Part shown: one piece after another, positions 19,670 through 27,097 of the stretch
Layout of the letters: each line of letters opens with the position of its first letter
Numbering within the stretch: position 1 is the first letter of the stretch
Assembly (NCBI RefSeq): GCF_017896165.1
Contig: NZ_JAFCNB010000013.1
Span: 124,001 to 188,000 of the forward strand
Source of the DNA: Microbispora oryzae
GTDB lineage: Bacteria; Actinomycetota; Actinomycetes; Streptosporangiales; Streptosporangiaceae
DNA length: 64,000 nucleotides
Direction of reading: 5' to 3'
The notes under the pieces: generated by a model
Databases searched by the model: none
What the model was told of the DNA's origin: nothing
Seen by the model: the letters and a program-made list of their open reading frames with translations, nothing else
Position numbers and translations under genes: made by a program

Positions 19670-20925
19670 CCGACCAGGATGGCAGCCTTCCGGGTGCGGA
19701 CCGCACGGTCGACCACCCGGAACGACAGGACCGCCGCGACCAGGCACAGCGCGCCGGCGCCGTACCAGGCGGCGTCGTAGTTGCCCAGCCGGTCGCGGAT
19801 CACGCCGGCCGCCGTCGCCGCGATGGCGGCCCCGATCTGGTGGGAGGCGAACACCCACCCGAAGACGACGGCGCCGTCCGCGCCGAAGATCTTGCGGCAC
19901 AGGGCGACGGTCGGCGGCACGGTGGCCACCCAGTCCAGCCCGTAGAAGATGATGAAGACGAGCATGCTCGGATGGGCGGTGGCCGCGAAGAGCTGCGGCA
20001 GGACCAGCAGCGACAGGCCGCGCAGCGCGTAGTAGACGGTCAGCAGGACGCGCGAGTCGACCCGGTCGCTGAGCCAGCCGGAGGCGATCGTCCCGGCGAT
20101 GTCGAAGACGCCGATGACGGCCAGGAGCGAGGCCGCCGTGGTCTCCCCCATGCCGTGATCGTGCGCGGCGGGGATGAAATGGGTGCCGACCAGGCCGTTC
20201 GTGCTCGCTCCGCAGACGGCGAACCCGGCGACCAGGAACCAGAACGGCCGGCGTCCGGCGGCCTGGCGCAGCACCCGCAGCGCCCGCGCGGCCGCACCGG
20301 ACGCGGGGGCGCGGACGACGGGGCCGGTCGCGCCCAGCGCCGTCAGGCCGAGCTCCTCCGGCGTGTCGCGCAGCAGGAACCACACGAGCGGCACCACGAC
20401 CAGCGCCGCCGCCGACACGGTGATCGCCGCGTAGCGCCAGCCCTGCATCTCGGCCAGATGGGCGAGCACCGGCAGGAACACGAGCTGCCCGGTCGCCCCG
20501 CCCGCGGTGAGGATCCCGGTGACCAGACCCCGGTGCCGGGCGAACCAGCGGTCGGTCAGGGTCGCGGCGAACACCAGCGCCATGGAGCCCGTGCCGATCC
20601 CGACGAGCACCCCCCACAGCGCGACCAGCTGCCACGTGGCCGTCATGAGAACGGTGAGCCCGCTGCCCACCGCGACCAGCACCAGCGCGCACGACACGAC
20701 CCTGCGCATGCCGAAGCGGTCCATGAGCGCCGCGGCGAACGGCGAGAACAGTCCGTAGAACAAAAGGTTCACCGACACGGCCAGGGAGATGGCGCCCCTC
20801 GACCAGCCGAACTCGTCCTGCAGCGGAGTGATGAGCACGCCCGGTGTGGCGCGGAATCCGGCTGCTCCGATGATGGCCACGAAGGCGACGGCGGCCACGA
20901 TCCAGGCGCGATGCACGATCTTCAT
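19666..20925 (-). CDS. MFS transporter (OFA/monocarboxylate-like)
   Basis: A 419-aa transporter with twelve predicted membrane helices. It starts MKIVHRAWIVAAVAFVAIIGAAGFRATPGVLITPLQDEFGWSRG, which resembles oxalate/formate and monocarboxylate-type MFS proteins. The loop motif between helices 2 and 3 (ALMDRFGMRR) is present. The substrate is likely a small carboxylate (inference from family). ATG at 20925 was chosen over an upstream frame extension that overlaps the divergent regulator promoter. It is divergent from a GlxA-type regulator, a common regulator-target layout, with 70 bp between them. Confidence 0.82.
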   Translation of the reverse strand: MKIVHRAWIVAAVAFVAIIGAAGFRATPGVLITPLQDEFGWSRGAISLAVSVNLLFYGLFSPFAAALMDRFGMRRVVSCALVLVAVGSGLTVLMTATWQLVALWGVLVGIGTGSMALVFAATLTDRWFARHRGLVTGILTAGGATGQLVFLPVLAHLAEMQGWRYAAITVSAAALVVVPLVWFLLRDTPEELGLTALGATGPVVRAPASGAAARALRVLRQAAGRRPFWFLVAGFAVCGASTNGLVGTHFIPAAHDHGMGETTAASLLAVIGVFDIAGTIASGWLSDRVDSRVLLTVYYALRGLSLLVLPQLFAATAHPSMLVFIIFYGLDWVATVPPTVALCRKIFGADGAVVFGWVFASHQIGAAIAATAAGVIRDRLGNYDAAWYGAGALCLVAAVLSFRVVDRAVRTRKAAILVG

Positions 20926-20995
20926 GCCCTCATGGTCCTGGTTGATCGCCGAGAACGACAGTGGCCGGAAAGCCAATATGTGAAAGAATCCGGCC

Positions 20996-21982
20996 ATGCA
21001 TCGCGTCGCCGTACTCGTCCTGGACGACTTCTCCACAATGGATCTCGGCATTCCGGGTCAGGTGTTCTGGGCCACCGGCACCGGCGAGCCCCTCTACGAG
21101 GTGGTGACCTGCACGCCCGGCGGGCGGCCGGTACGCGGCCGCGCCGGGTTTCAGGTCGTGCCCGATCACGACCTCGGCGTCCTCGCGACCGCGGACAGCG
21201 TGGTGGTCACGGGCATCCACAGCGGATCGGCCTTCCGGGACGGGACGCTCGACCCCGACGTGCGCGACGCCCTACGCGCCGCGGCCGGGCGGTCCCGCCT
21301 GATCTCCATCTGCACGGGCGCGTTCGTGCTCGCCGCGGCGGGGCTGCTCGACGGCAGGCCGGCCACCACCCACTGGCGTAACGCGGAAACCTTCCGATCG
21401 CTCTTCCCCCGGGTGCTGCTCGACCCCGACGTGCTGTTCGTCGACGACGGCGACGTGCTCACCTCGGCCGGGGTGGCCGCGGGAATCGACCTGTGCCTGC
21501 ACGTCATCCGGCGCGACCACGGCAGCGAGGTGGCCAACGCCACCGCGCGGCGCTGCGTGACCCCGCCCTTCCGGGACGGCGGCCAGGCCCAGTACATCGA
21601 ACGGCCCCTGCCGGAGCCGGCCGGCACGACGACCGGTCCCACGCGCGCCTGGATGCAGGAGCACCTGCAGGAGCCGGTCGATCTGAACGCGCTGGCCGCG
21701 CACGCGAGGATGAGCGTGCGGACCTTCACCCGCAAATTCAGGGAGGAGACCGGCCTCAGCCCGGCCAGGTGGCTGATCCGCCAGCGTGTGGAGCGCGCCC
21801 GTCAGCTGCTGGAGACGACCGACCAGCCCGTCGACCTGATCGCGCGCAAGGCGGGCTTCGGCTCCGCCGTGTCGCTCCGCCAGCACCTCAACGCGACGGT
21901 CGGCGTCTCCCCGCTCGCCTACCGGCAGACCTTCCGCACCTCGCCGGAGCGGGCCGGGCGCCGCATGGTCACGAGAGGGTAG
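20996..21982 (+). CDS. GlxA family AraC-type transcriptional regulator
   Basis: A 328-aa regulator. The N-terminal DJ-1/PfpI-like domain (residues 1-190) includes ICTGAFVLAAAGLLDGRPATTHWRNAETF with the nucleophile-elbow cysteine. The C-terminal AraC-type double HTH begins near residue 220 (LNALAAHARMSVRTFTRKFREETGLSPARWLIRQRVERARQLLE). It is divergently transcribed from the MFS transporter and probably controls it. Family members often act as activators of carnitine, nitrogen or hydrolase genes; the signal here is unknown. Confidence 0.92.
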   Translation: MHRVAVLVLDDFSTMDLGIPGQVFWATGTGEPLYEVVTCTPGGRPVRGRAGFQVVPDHDLGVLATADSVVVTGIHSGSAFRDGTLDPDVRDALRAAAGRSRLISICTGAFVLAAAGLLDGRPATTHWRNAETFRSLFPRVLLDPDVLFVDDGDVLTSAGVAAGIDLCLHVIRRDHGSEVANATARRCVTPPFRDGGQAQYIERPLPEPAGTTTGPTRAWMQEHLQEPVDLNALAAHARMSVRTFTRKFREETGLSPARWLIRQRVERARQLLETTDQPVDLIARKAGFGSAVSLRQHLNATVGVSPLAYRQTFRTSPERAGRRMVTRG

Positions 21983-22012
21983 ACCGGGCCGCCACCCCCA
22001 GGTCAGGCCCCC

Positions 22013-22213
22013 TCAGGGGCGTCCATGTGGGGACGGCCCCTTCCAGACGTAGGGATTGTCCGACCTGCGGCCGGGCACGCGCAGATCCTGGCTGCGTTCG
22101 GGACGGCGGCCGCGCCTCTTCCGGATGATCAGCCATCCGATCCCCAGGACGACCAGGCCCAGCGGCGTCCGGGACAGCCACCGGGTGGCGAAGAGCTGCA
22201 GTATCCGTTTCAT
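22013..22213 (-). CDS. Small hypothetical membrane protein (DUF6203-like)
   Basis: A 66-aa protein, MKRILQLFATRWLSRTPLGL at its start, with one membrane segment (residues 13-31) and a strongly basic tail containing RKRRGRRPERSQD. It resembles short proteins annotated as DUF6203 in Streptosporangiaceae, recalled from general knowledge and not checked. Function unknown. It converges on the GlxA-type gene. Start at the internal ATG because the upstream part of the frame is low quality. Confidence 0.55.
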   Translation of the reverse strand: MKRILQLFATRWLSRTPLGLVVLGIGWLIIRKRRGRRPERSQDLRVPGRRSDNPYVWKGPSPHGRP

Positions 22214-22444
22214 GCCTCGCGCTCTACCCTCGGCGCCCCCGCTCATGTGCCACGACCGTACGCGGGTGGACGGGAGAAGGGGCAGGGAACCTCGTGGACC
22301 AGGACAAAGGACAGGTAATCATCTGCGCTGTTGATGGCTCCGGACGGGGCGGCGAGCCGGATGCGGGGTATTCAGACCAACGTCGTTATGTCCCCTGAGG
22401 GGGAGTCAGCGGAAGCTGTAGATATCAAGGCAGGTGTACCCGGA

Positions 22445-22813
22445 ATGTGCCGTCGCCGTGCGGAGAATCGACTCGCCAGCATCGGGACCGCGGCATGGCG
22501 TCTCGCGCCGGTTGTGCTCGTGACGCTGATCTCGGTGGCCGCGGTGTCGGCACCGGCGTACGCCGACCCGAAGAGCCGCCACCGCGGCGGCAAGAGCGCC
22601 TTCTCCAGCAACACGGGCACGGTCAACCTCTACGCGGGGAACGGCCGGCACAACCAGAACAACTTCGCCATCGACACCCCCACCCTCATCGACGGCATCC
22701 AGGAAGTCTCCACCGGTAACAACGGAAGCACGAACACCCAGAACGCCCACTGCCACAAGTGGCCGCGCTCCTGCCAGATCCACCAGAACCAGCGGACCTA
22801 TAGCAGGAACTGA
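22445..22813 (+). CDS. Small secreted protein with GNGR-N-x-N / QNA-C-C motif (copy 1)
   Basis: A 122-aa protein with a clear Sec signal peptide (hydrophobic APVVLVTLISVAAVSA, likely cut after AYA at residue 40). The mature part of about 80 residues is rich in Asn, Gln, Ser and Thr. It contains GNGRHNQNNF (66-75), QEVSTGNNGSTNTQNAHC (86-103) and a second cysteine at 110, followed by QIHQNQ. The next gene encodes a protein with the same pattern. I do not recognise the family; it is not a chaplin or rodlin. The two cysteines six residues apart suggest a small disulfide loop. Several upstream in-frame starts exist; this one places the signal peptide properly. Confidence 0.7.
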   Translation: MCRRRAENRLASIGTAAWRLAPVVLVTLISVAAVSAPAYADPKSRHRGGKSAFSSNTGTVNLYAGNGRHNQNNFAIDTPTLIDGIQEVSTGNNGSTNTQNAHCHKWPRSCQIHQNQRTYSRN

Positions 22814-23001
22814 TCTGCCCTGGTTGCCGGAAAAGACACATAGCGTCGGGCTTATCCGCCAGGAATGGCAATACTCCGGCAATAACCCGCGCCCCGGCCG
22901 TCGGTGGCGCGGGTCGCGGCCCGGCCCCGATTATCCTGATCAGTGATTCGGGTGGAGAGTCGCCGCCCGGAATCGCATGATTCGGCGGGGGGCCACAAAG
23001 A

Positions 23002-23502
23002 ATGACATTTCGGATAAGCGGGAGCATGGCCGGTGGGTGGAGTCCGGCCGTTCTCTGCCTCATCGGGGTCTCCGCGTCGGCGATGCTCCTCGCGGGAGCG
23101 GCTCCGGCCCCGGCGGGTGCCAGCACCGAACGGAGCCGGCCCGAACGGGCCGCCGCCCGGCTGCGGACCGATCCGCCGGTGGGCGAGGAGAACAGCACCA
23201 CCGGCAACGGCAGGCGCAACCACAACGTGCTCTCGCTGCGGAGCCCGACGCGGAACCGGGGCTACCAGCACACCTCGACCAACACGGCCGAGGGGGCGAC
23301 GAGCATCCAGAACGCGCTGTGCCGCGGAAGCCGCGTCTGCAACATCACGCAGAACGTCGTCATCGTCGCGCCCACCCCACAGCCGGCCGCGACGCCGCCG
23401 CAGGCCACCCCTTCTCCCACCGCGGCCCCGCCGCAGGCCGCGCCACCCGCCGTCGCGCACAGGCTGCCCTTGCTCCATCTGACGGCCCTGCTCGGCCTGT
23501 GA
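23002..23502 (+). CDS. Small secreted protein with GNGR-N-x-N / QNA-C-C motif (copy 2)
   Basis: A 166-aa paralogue of the preceding protein. The signal peptide spans residues 1-40 (cleavage near PAGA). The shared motif region at 68-118 has GNGRRNHN, SPT, GYQHTSTNTAEGATSIQNALC (Cys107), then Cys113 and NITQN. About 20 of 51 positions match copy 1, including both cysteines, with one-residue gaps. It then differs: a Pro/Ala/Thr linker (APTPQPAATPPQATPSPT) leads to a hydrophobic end, LPLLHLTALLGL. There is no LPxTG signal. Separate transcripts are likely because 188 bp lie between the copies. Confidence 0.7.
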   Translation: MTFRISGSMAGGWSPAVLCLIGVSASAMLLAGAAPAPAGASTERSRPERAAARLRTDPPVGEENSTTGNGRRNHNVLSLRSPTRNRGYQHTSTNTAEGATSIQNALCRGSRVCNITQNVVIVAPTPQPAATPPQATPSPTAAPPQAAPPAVAHRLPLLHLTALLGL

Positions 23503-23587
23503 CGCCATATCGTGGGTTCCGGAGCACGGGCCAAGGGGAGTCGAGGGCTCCGCGCCTGAACCCCCCGTATCCCCGTACCGTGATTCA

Positions 23588-23617
23588 TTGACGGACAAAA
23601 GCCGCCTCCACTACGGT
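23588..23617 (+). promoter_or_regulatory. Promoter of the SnoaL-like gene (leaderless)
   Basis: TTGACG (23588-23593), an 18-nt spacer, and TACGGT (23612-23617). The ATG starts nine bases after the -10 element and there is no ribosome binding site. The transcript therefore probably begins at or within a base or two of the start codon. Confidence 0.6.
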
Positions 23618-23625
23618 TGCCTTAT

Positions 23626-23985
23626 ATGAACACAAAGGACAACAAGCAACTCGTAGAACGCTATGCGCAAATGTGGAACACCGGCGAAAGCGGGATTGCC
23701 CTGGAGATTTTGGCCGCCGACTATGTGGATCACGCGCACCCGGACCTGCGCGGCCCCGAAGCCATCAAGACAAGCGTGGAGACAAACCTTCCCTCGATGC
23801 CGGGCTTTCACATGGAGGTCGACACCATGATCGCCGAAAGCGACATGGTGGCGTTCCGCGAGAAGATCTCGATGCTGGTGAAGGGCGAGAACGTGCTGCT
23901 CGCCGAGGGCATGAGCATGGTGCGGATCAGAAATGGCAGAATGGCAGAGCGCTGGACGAGTTACTCCTACACCGCGCGGCCATAA
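23626..23985 (+). CDS. SnoaL-like / ester cyclase family protein (NTF2 fold)
   Basis: A 119-aa protein of the SnoaL-like polyketide cyclase/ester cyclase family: NKQLVERYAQMWNTGESGIALEILAADYVDHAHPDLRGPEAIK at the N-terminus and the strand pattern ending RIRNGRMAERWTSYSYT. Stand-alone members of this NTF2-like fold bind or cyclise small molecules; many have no known substrate. It is noticeably less GC-rich than its neighbours (for example ATGAACACAAAGGACAACAA at the start), which hints at acquisition from elsewhere. The promoter places the start codon at the transcript 5' end. A terminator follows. Confidence 0.8.
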   Translation: MNTKDNKQLVERYAQMWNTGESGIALEILAADYVDHAHPDLRGPEAIKTSVETNLPSMPGFHMEVDTMIAESDMVAFREKISMLVKGENVLLAEGMSMVRIRNGRMAERWTSYSYTARP

Positions 23986-24015
23986 CCGACCGAAGCCGGG
24001 CGTGCCGTATAAACC

Positions 24016-24042
24016 AAAGACCCGCCGTTCAGGCGGGTCTTT
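24016..24042. terminator. Bidirectional terminator
   Basis: A perfect 11-bp stem (AAAGACCCGCC / GGCGGGTCTTT) with a 5-nt loop, A-rich before and T-ending after. It works in either direction, between the SnoaL-like gene and the convergent tRNA-Ala. Confidence 0.85.
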
Positions 24043-24058
24043 GAATCGCATCAACCAC

Positions 24059-24134
24059 TGGTGGAGCTATGGGGACTCGAACCCCAGACCCCCTCCATGC
24101 CATGGAGGTGCGCTACCAGCTGCGCTATAGCCCC
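24059..24134 (-). tRNA. tRNA-Ala (anticodon GGC), CCA encoded
   Basis: The minus strand reads GGGGCTATAGCGCAGCTGG from the 5' end, with anticodon stem-loop CTCC-ATGGCAT-GGAG, T-arm containing GGTTCGAGTCC and acceptor TAGCTCC plus discriminator A. The anticodon is GGC (reads GCC codons). The CCA end is encoded (24059-24061), unlike the two other copies in this window. The body (24062-24134) is identical in all three copies. Confidence 0.95.
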
Positions 24135-24497
24135 GTGCACCCGTTTCAAACGGCGCGACGCCAGTGTACAGGACCTCAGGAGTACGGGCGTAACCGTGCG
24201 GACCGGCCGGACGGCACCCCGGCCGCGGGGCTGGTCACACGGCCCGATCACCCGTAAACGTACGGGGAAGGGCACGACCCGGCCGCCGCGTACCGCACGA
24301 TGTCAGGTCGCGGGCCGACGCCGTCCGCCGCGAGCCGGCGACCCGGTCCCGATGACGGTGTCACACCCTCTCAAGCTGGGCGATTGGTGATCCTTTCGGC
24401 AAACAGTGTGCGATTTGTCTGCTTCTGTCGATAAGGTGGTCAACCACCCGCGGAAGCCGAGGAGCTTTCCAAAAACGACCGCAGGGAGTTGTTTCAC
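24135..24497. other. Intergenic region, 363 bp, no gene seen
   Basis: Upstream flank of the tRNA and of the Gly/Ser-rich protein gene. The right part is comparatively AT-rich (around GTGCGATTTGTCTGCTTCTG) and probably holds the promoter and leader of the downstream gene. It has a short inverted repeat, GGTGGTCAACCACC. I considered a riboswitch leader but could not match one. Confidence 0.4.
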
Positions 24498-25127
24498 ATG
24501 CAAGGGGACCTCCACCCCCTGACGAGCCGGGCCGACCACCCGCGAGAGGAGATCCTCTCCAGCGACGGGGGCGAACCTCGCACCCGCCGGAGGGCCGCAG
24601 GCCGCTCCCCCGCCCGCCGCAGGACCATGGTGCTGGCCGCCTCCGCCGCCGTGGCGGTGGTGGTAGCCGGCGGCGCCGGCTTCGCGATCGCGAAAAACCA
24701 GGGGGGAGCCGGCCCGGGCACCACCGTCCCGGCCGCGAGCCAGAGCGCCGGCGCGGCAGCCGGTGCCGCCGGTACGGACGACGGCGAATCGCAGAACGGC
24801 GACGCCTCCGGCACGGGCCCGCAGGACGGCGAGAGCGCCGCCGGCGGCACCGGCAGCACAGGCGGCGGCGACCCAGATCCCGGCGGCGCGAACGGCGGGG
24901 GCTCCGGCGCGAACGCCTCCGGCACGGACGGCTCCTCCGGCGGCTCGTCGACCGGATCGGGGAACTCCGGGCGCTCCGGGACGAGCGGTACGAAGCACTC
25001 ATCCGGCACCTCGTCCGGTGGCCAGAACGGTGGCCAGAACGGTGGGGGGCAGCAGTCGGGCGACGACTCACTCTCCGACGGCCCTTCGGGCCTCGTCGAG
25101 GGCCAGTGCGCCAAGAGCGGCTGCTGA
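24498..25127 (+). CDS. Gly/Ser-rich membrane-anchored hypothetical protein
   Basis: A 209-aa protein. A basic N-terminus (RTRRRAAGRSPARRR) leads into one membrane segment (TMVLAASAAVAVVVAGGAGFAIA, about residues 43-66). The remaining 140 residues are almost entirely Gly, Ser, Ala, Thr, Asp and Asn, with GGQNGGQNGGGQQSG near the end. The C-terminus is EGQCAKSGC, the only cysteines. No domain is recognisable. It probably sits in the membrane with the flexible part outside. A GGGAG site lies about nine bases before this ATG; a TTG nine bases earlier is an alternative start. Confidence 0.6.
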   Translation: MQGDLHPLTSRADHPREEILSSDGGEPRTRRRAAGRSPARRRTMVLAASAAVAVVVAGGAGFAIAKNQGGAGPGTTVPAASQSAGAAAGAAGTDDGESQNGDASGTGPQDGESAAGGTGSTGGGDPDPGGANGGGSGANASGTDGSSGGSSTGSGNSGRSGTSGTKHSSGTSSGGQNGGQNGGGQQSGDDSLSDGPSGLVEGQCAKSGC

Positions 25128-25160
25128 CGGGCGCCCCGGCAGCGGGCCGATATGGCGGCG

Positions 25161-26300
25161 CTACGGCAGGGGAAGAACCTTCGCGCCCTCAGCCGCCTCC
25201 CCTTCGGCGGTCCCCAGCCCATCAGTCACCTCAGCGGCCTCGGCGGTCGTGGCGGTCGTAGCGGTGGTGACAGTCGTGACGGTACGGGTCGCCTCGGCGG
25301 CCCCCATCACCTGGGTCTTCTCGGCCGGAATCCTGAGCACGAATCGGGCGCCGCGCGGCGAGTCCTCGATCCGCAGGCTTCCATCATGAGCACGGACGAT
25401 GTCCCGGCAGATGGCGAGGCCGAGTCCCGTTCCGCCGTGATCACGTCGACGTCCGTCCGCCAGTCGTGTGAAGCGCTCGAAGACGCGTTCCCTGTCGGCG
25501 GGCGCTATGCCGGGGCCGTCGTCGGTAACCGTGACGACCGCCTGGTCGCCGTCCCTGCCCACGCCGACCGTGACGGCGGCGTCGGCGTGCCGCCGCGCGT
25601 TGCTCAGCAGGTTGGCCACCAACCGGACCATCTGGATCCGCGACGCCCGTACTACCACGTCCGCGTCCACGTTCACCATCACGGGTACCCCACCCGCGTC
25701 GGCGGACGCCTCCCGTGTCACGAGATCGCCCAGGTCGACGGGTTCGCGCGATTCCACGCCGCCGATGTGGCCCATGCGGGCGAGCAGGAGCACGTCGTTC
25801 GTGATCGCCTCAAGCCTGCCGGTCAGGGACAGCGCCTCCGTGATGGCGTCTCGCCGGTCGACGTCCGGGTAGAGCAGCGCCTCCTCCAGGCACAGGCGCA
25901 GGCCCGCGATAGGCCTTCTCAGCTCGTGTGAGGCCATGGCGGCGAACCGCCGCTGCCGTTCCAGGCGGTGCAGCGTCCGCCCCGTCCACCACCATGCGAG
26001 CCAGGTGGACGCGGACGCCAGCAGGAGGACGCAGACGACGATGATCCACTCCACCCAATGGCCGGAGCGCGGCGACCGGTTGGCGACCCACACGAGCGAT
26101 ATCAGGGGCGCCGCGCTCACTCCCCCGGGCCCGGCGGACCCGGCGACGGGAACGCCGCCGAAGACGACACCGTGCCGTACGCCGAGGTCGGCGATCACCC
26201 CGAGCATCGCCAGGACCAGCAGCGACAGCATCGCCACCGCGAGCGTGAAGCACATGTGGATCGAGCGCACGGGCGCCACCCGCGCGACCTCCGTTTTCAT
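25161..26300 (-). CDS. Sensor histidine kinase (orphan)
   Basis: A 379-aa two-transmembrane kinase. Helices lie at about residues 16-38 and 83-106, flanking a short extracellular loop. HisKA carries the phospho-accepting His in RRFAAMASHELRRPIAGLR. HATPase_c has the N box LLSNARRHA, G1 VTDDGPGI and G2 GTGLGLAI. A 50-residue tail of repeated TVTTATTATTAEAAEVTD follows. There is no response regulator within the window, which is unusual for this class. The ATG at 26300 has GGGGGAGG upstream. It is divergent from a TetR gene with 86 bp between. Confidence 0.88.
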   Translation of the reverse strand: MKTEVARVAPVRSIHMCFTLAVAMLSLLVLAMLGVIADLGVRHGVVFGGVPVAGSAGPGGVSAAPLISLVWVANRSPRSGHWVEWIIVVCVLLLASASTWLAWWWTGRTLHRLERQRRFAAMASHELRRPIAGLRLCLEEALLYPDVDRRDAITEALSLTGRLEAITNDVLLLARMGHIGGVESREPVDLGDLVTREASADAGGVPVMVNVDADVVVRASRIQMVRLVANLLSNARRHADAAVTVGVGRDGDQAVVTVTDDGPGIAPADRERVFERFTRLADGRRRDHGGTGLGLAICRDIVRAHDGSLRIEDSPRGARFVLRIPAEKTQVMGAAEATRTVTTVTTATTATTAEAAEVTDGLGTAEGEAAEGAKVLPLP

Positions 26301-26386
26301 GATCGGCCTCCCCCTGGCCAACAAATGAACAGAATGTATATATACTAGCTTATGAACATAGTGTCCATATGCCACGGAGGGCGAAC
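26301..26386. promoter_or_regulatory. Divergent promoter region with TATGAACA direct repeats
   Basis: An AT-rich island in very GC-rich DNA between the kinase and TetR genes. It contains AATGAACA (26324-26331) and TATGAACA (26351-26358) 27 bp apart, with GTATATATACTAG between them as a likely -10 region. The spacing suggests two operator half-sites for an autoregulating TetR protein (inference). Confidence 0.45.
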
Positions 26387-27037
26387 ATGTCGTCTCCATC
26401 CGCCAGGGGCCGTAGGGGCCGGGGCCGCCGTGCCGCGGATCAGGTACGGCAGGAGATCCTCCAGGCCGCCGGAGATCTACTGCTGGAATCCGGGATGGCC
26501 GGTTTCACCGTCGAGAAGGTCGCCGCCCTCGCCGGCGCGAGCAGGGTGACCGTGCACAAGTGGTGGCCGTCCAAGGGGGCGCTGGCCTTCGACGGATATT
26601 TCACCGTGGTGGCGTCGACGCTCGACGATCCCGACACGGGCGACGTCGCCACCGACCTCACGACGCAGCTCAGAGCGTTCGTCCATCTGATGCGTGACAC
26701 GCGGGCGGGACTGGTCCTGCGTGAGCTCATCGGCCACGCCCAGATCGATCCGGAGCTCTCGACAGCCCTCCGGGAGCGCTACGCGCTTCCGCGGGCGCAG
26801 CGGTTCATCGACACACTTGAGCGGGCCAAGCGCAAGGGGCAGCTCAGGGCCGACGTCAACTCGGAGGACATCGTCTGCCAGCTGTGGGGCGCCTGCTACT
26901 TCCAGCTCCTCGTCACCGGGCGGCCGCCGCTGACCGACGAGTTCGTCACCTCCATCGTCCGGAACATGCTGGTCGGCATCCGGACGGGGCCCCCGACGGC
27001 TGATGACGCGGGTCGGCGCCCGGCCGGGGTCAGCTGA
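26387..27037 (+). CDS. TetR/AcrR family transcriptional regulator
   Basis: A 216-aa regulator. The HTH is at about residues 20-65 (VRQEILQAAGDLLLESGMAGFTVEKVAALAGASRVTVHKWWPSKGAL), followed by a TetR_C-type ligand domain. HKWWPSK is the form seen in the AcrR group with a tryptophan-rich recognition helix. The chosen ATG follows GGAGGG at ideal spacing; ATG at 26369 would add six residues. It is divergent from the sensor kinase and probably controls it or itself. Ligand unknown. Confidence 0.88.
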   Translation: MSSPSARGRRGRGRRAADQVRQEILQAAGDLLLESGMAGFTVEKVAALAGASRVTVHKWWPSKGALAFDGYFTVVASTLDDPDTGDVATDLTTQLRAFVHLMRDTRAGLVLRELIGHAQIDPELSTALRERYALPRAQRFIDTLERAKRKGQLRADVNSEDIVCQLWGACYFQLLVTGRPPLTDEFVTSIVRNMLVGIRTGPPTADDAGRRPAGVS

Positions 27038-27050
27038 CAGGCCGGGCGCC
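27015..27050 (+). terminator. Stem-loop overlapping the tetR stop
   Basis: An 11-bp perfect stem (GGCGCCCGGCC / GGCCGGGCGCC) with a 14-nt loop that contains the tetR stop codon. It is directly followed by a second hairpin. Confidence 0.5.
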
Positions 27051-27059
27051 GATCGGGAT

Positions 27060-27090
27060 CCGGCCGGACGGCGGGGCGCCGTCCGGCCGG
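27060..27090. terminator. Bidirectional terminator between tetR and the GH54 gene
   Basis: A 13-bp perfect stem (CCGGCCGGACGGC / GCCGTCCGGCCGG) with a 5-nt loop between two convergent genes, seven bases past the GH54 stop. Confidence 0.75.
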
Positions 27091-27097
27091 GCCGGTC

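Noticed and set aside
24135-24497. Riboswitch (c-di-AMP or similar) leader upstream of the Gly/Ser-rich gene
   Set aside because: The AT-rich leader and GGTGGTCAACCACC repeat looked suggestive, but I could not match conserved core sequences or a full fold.
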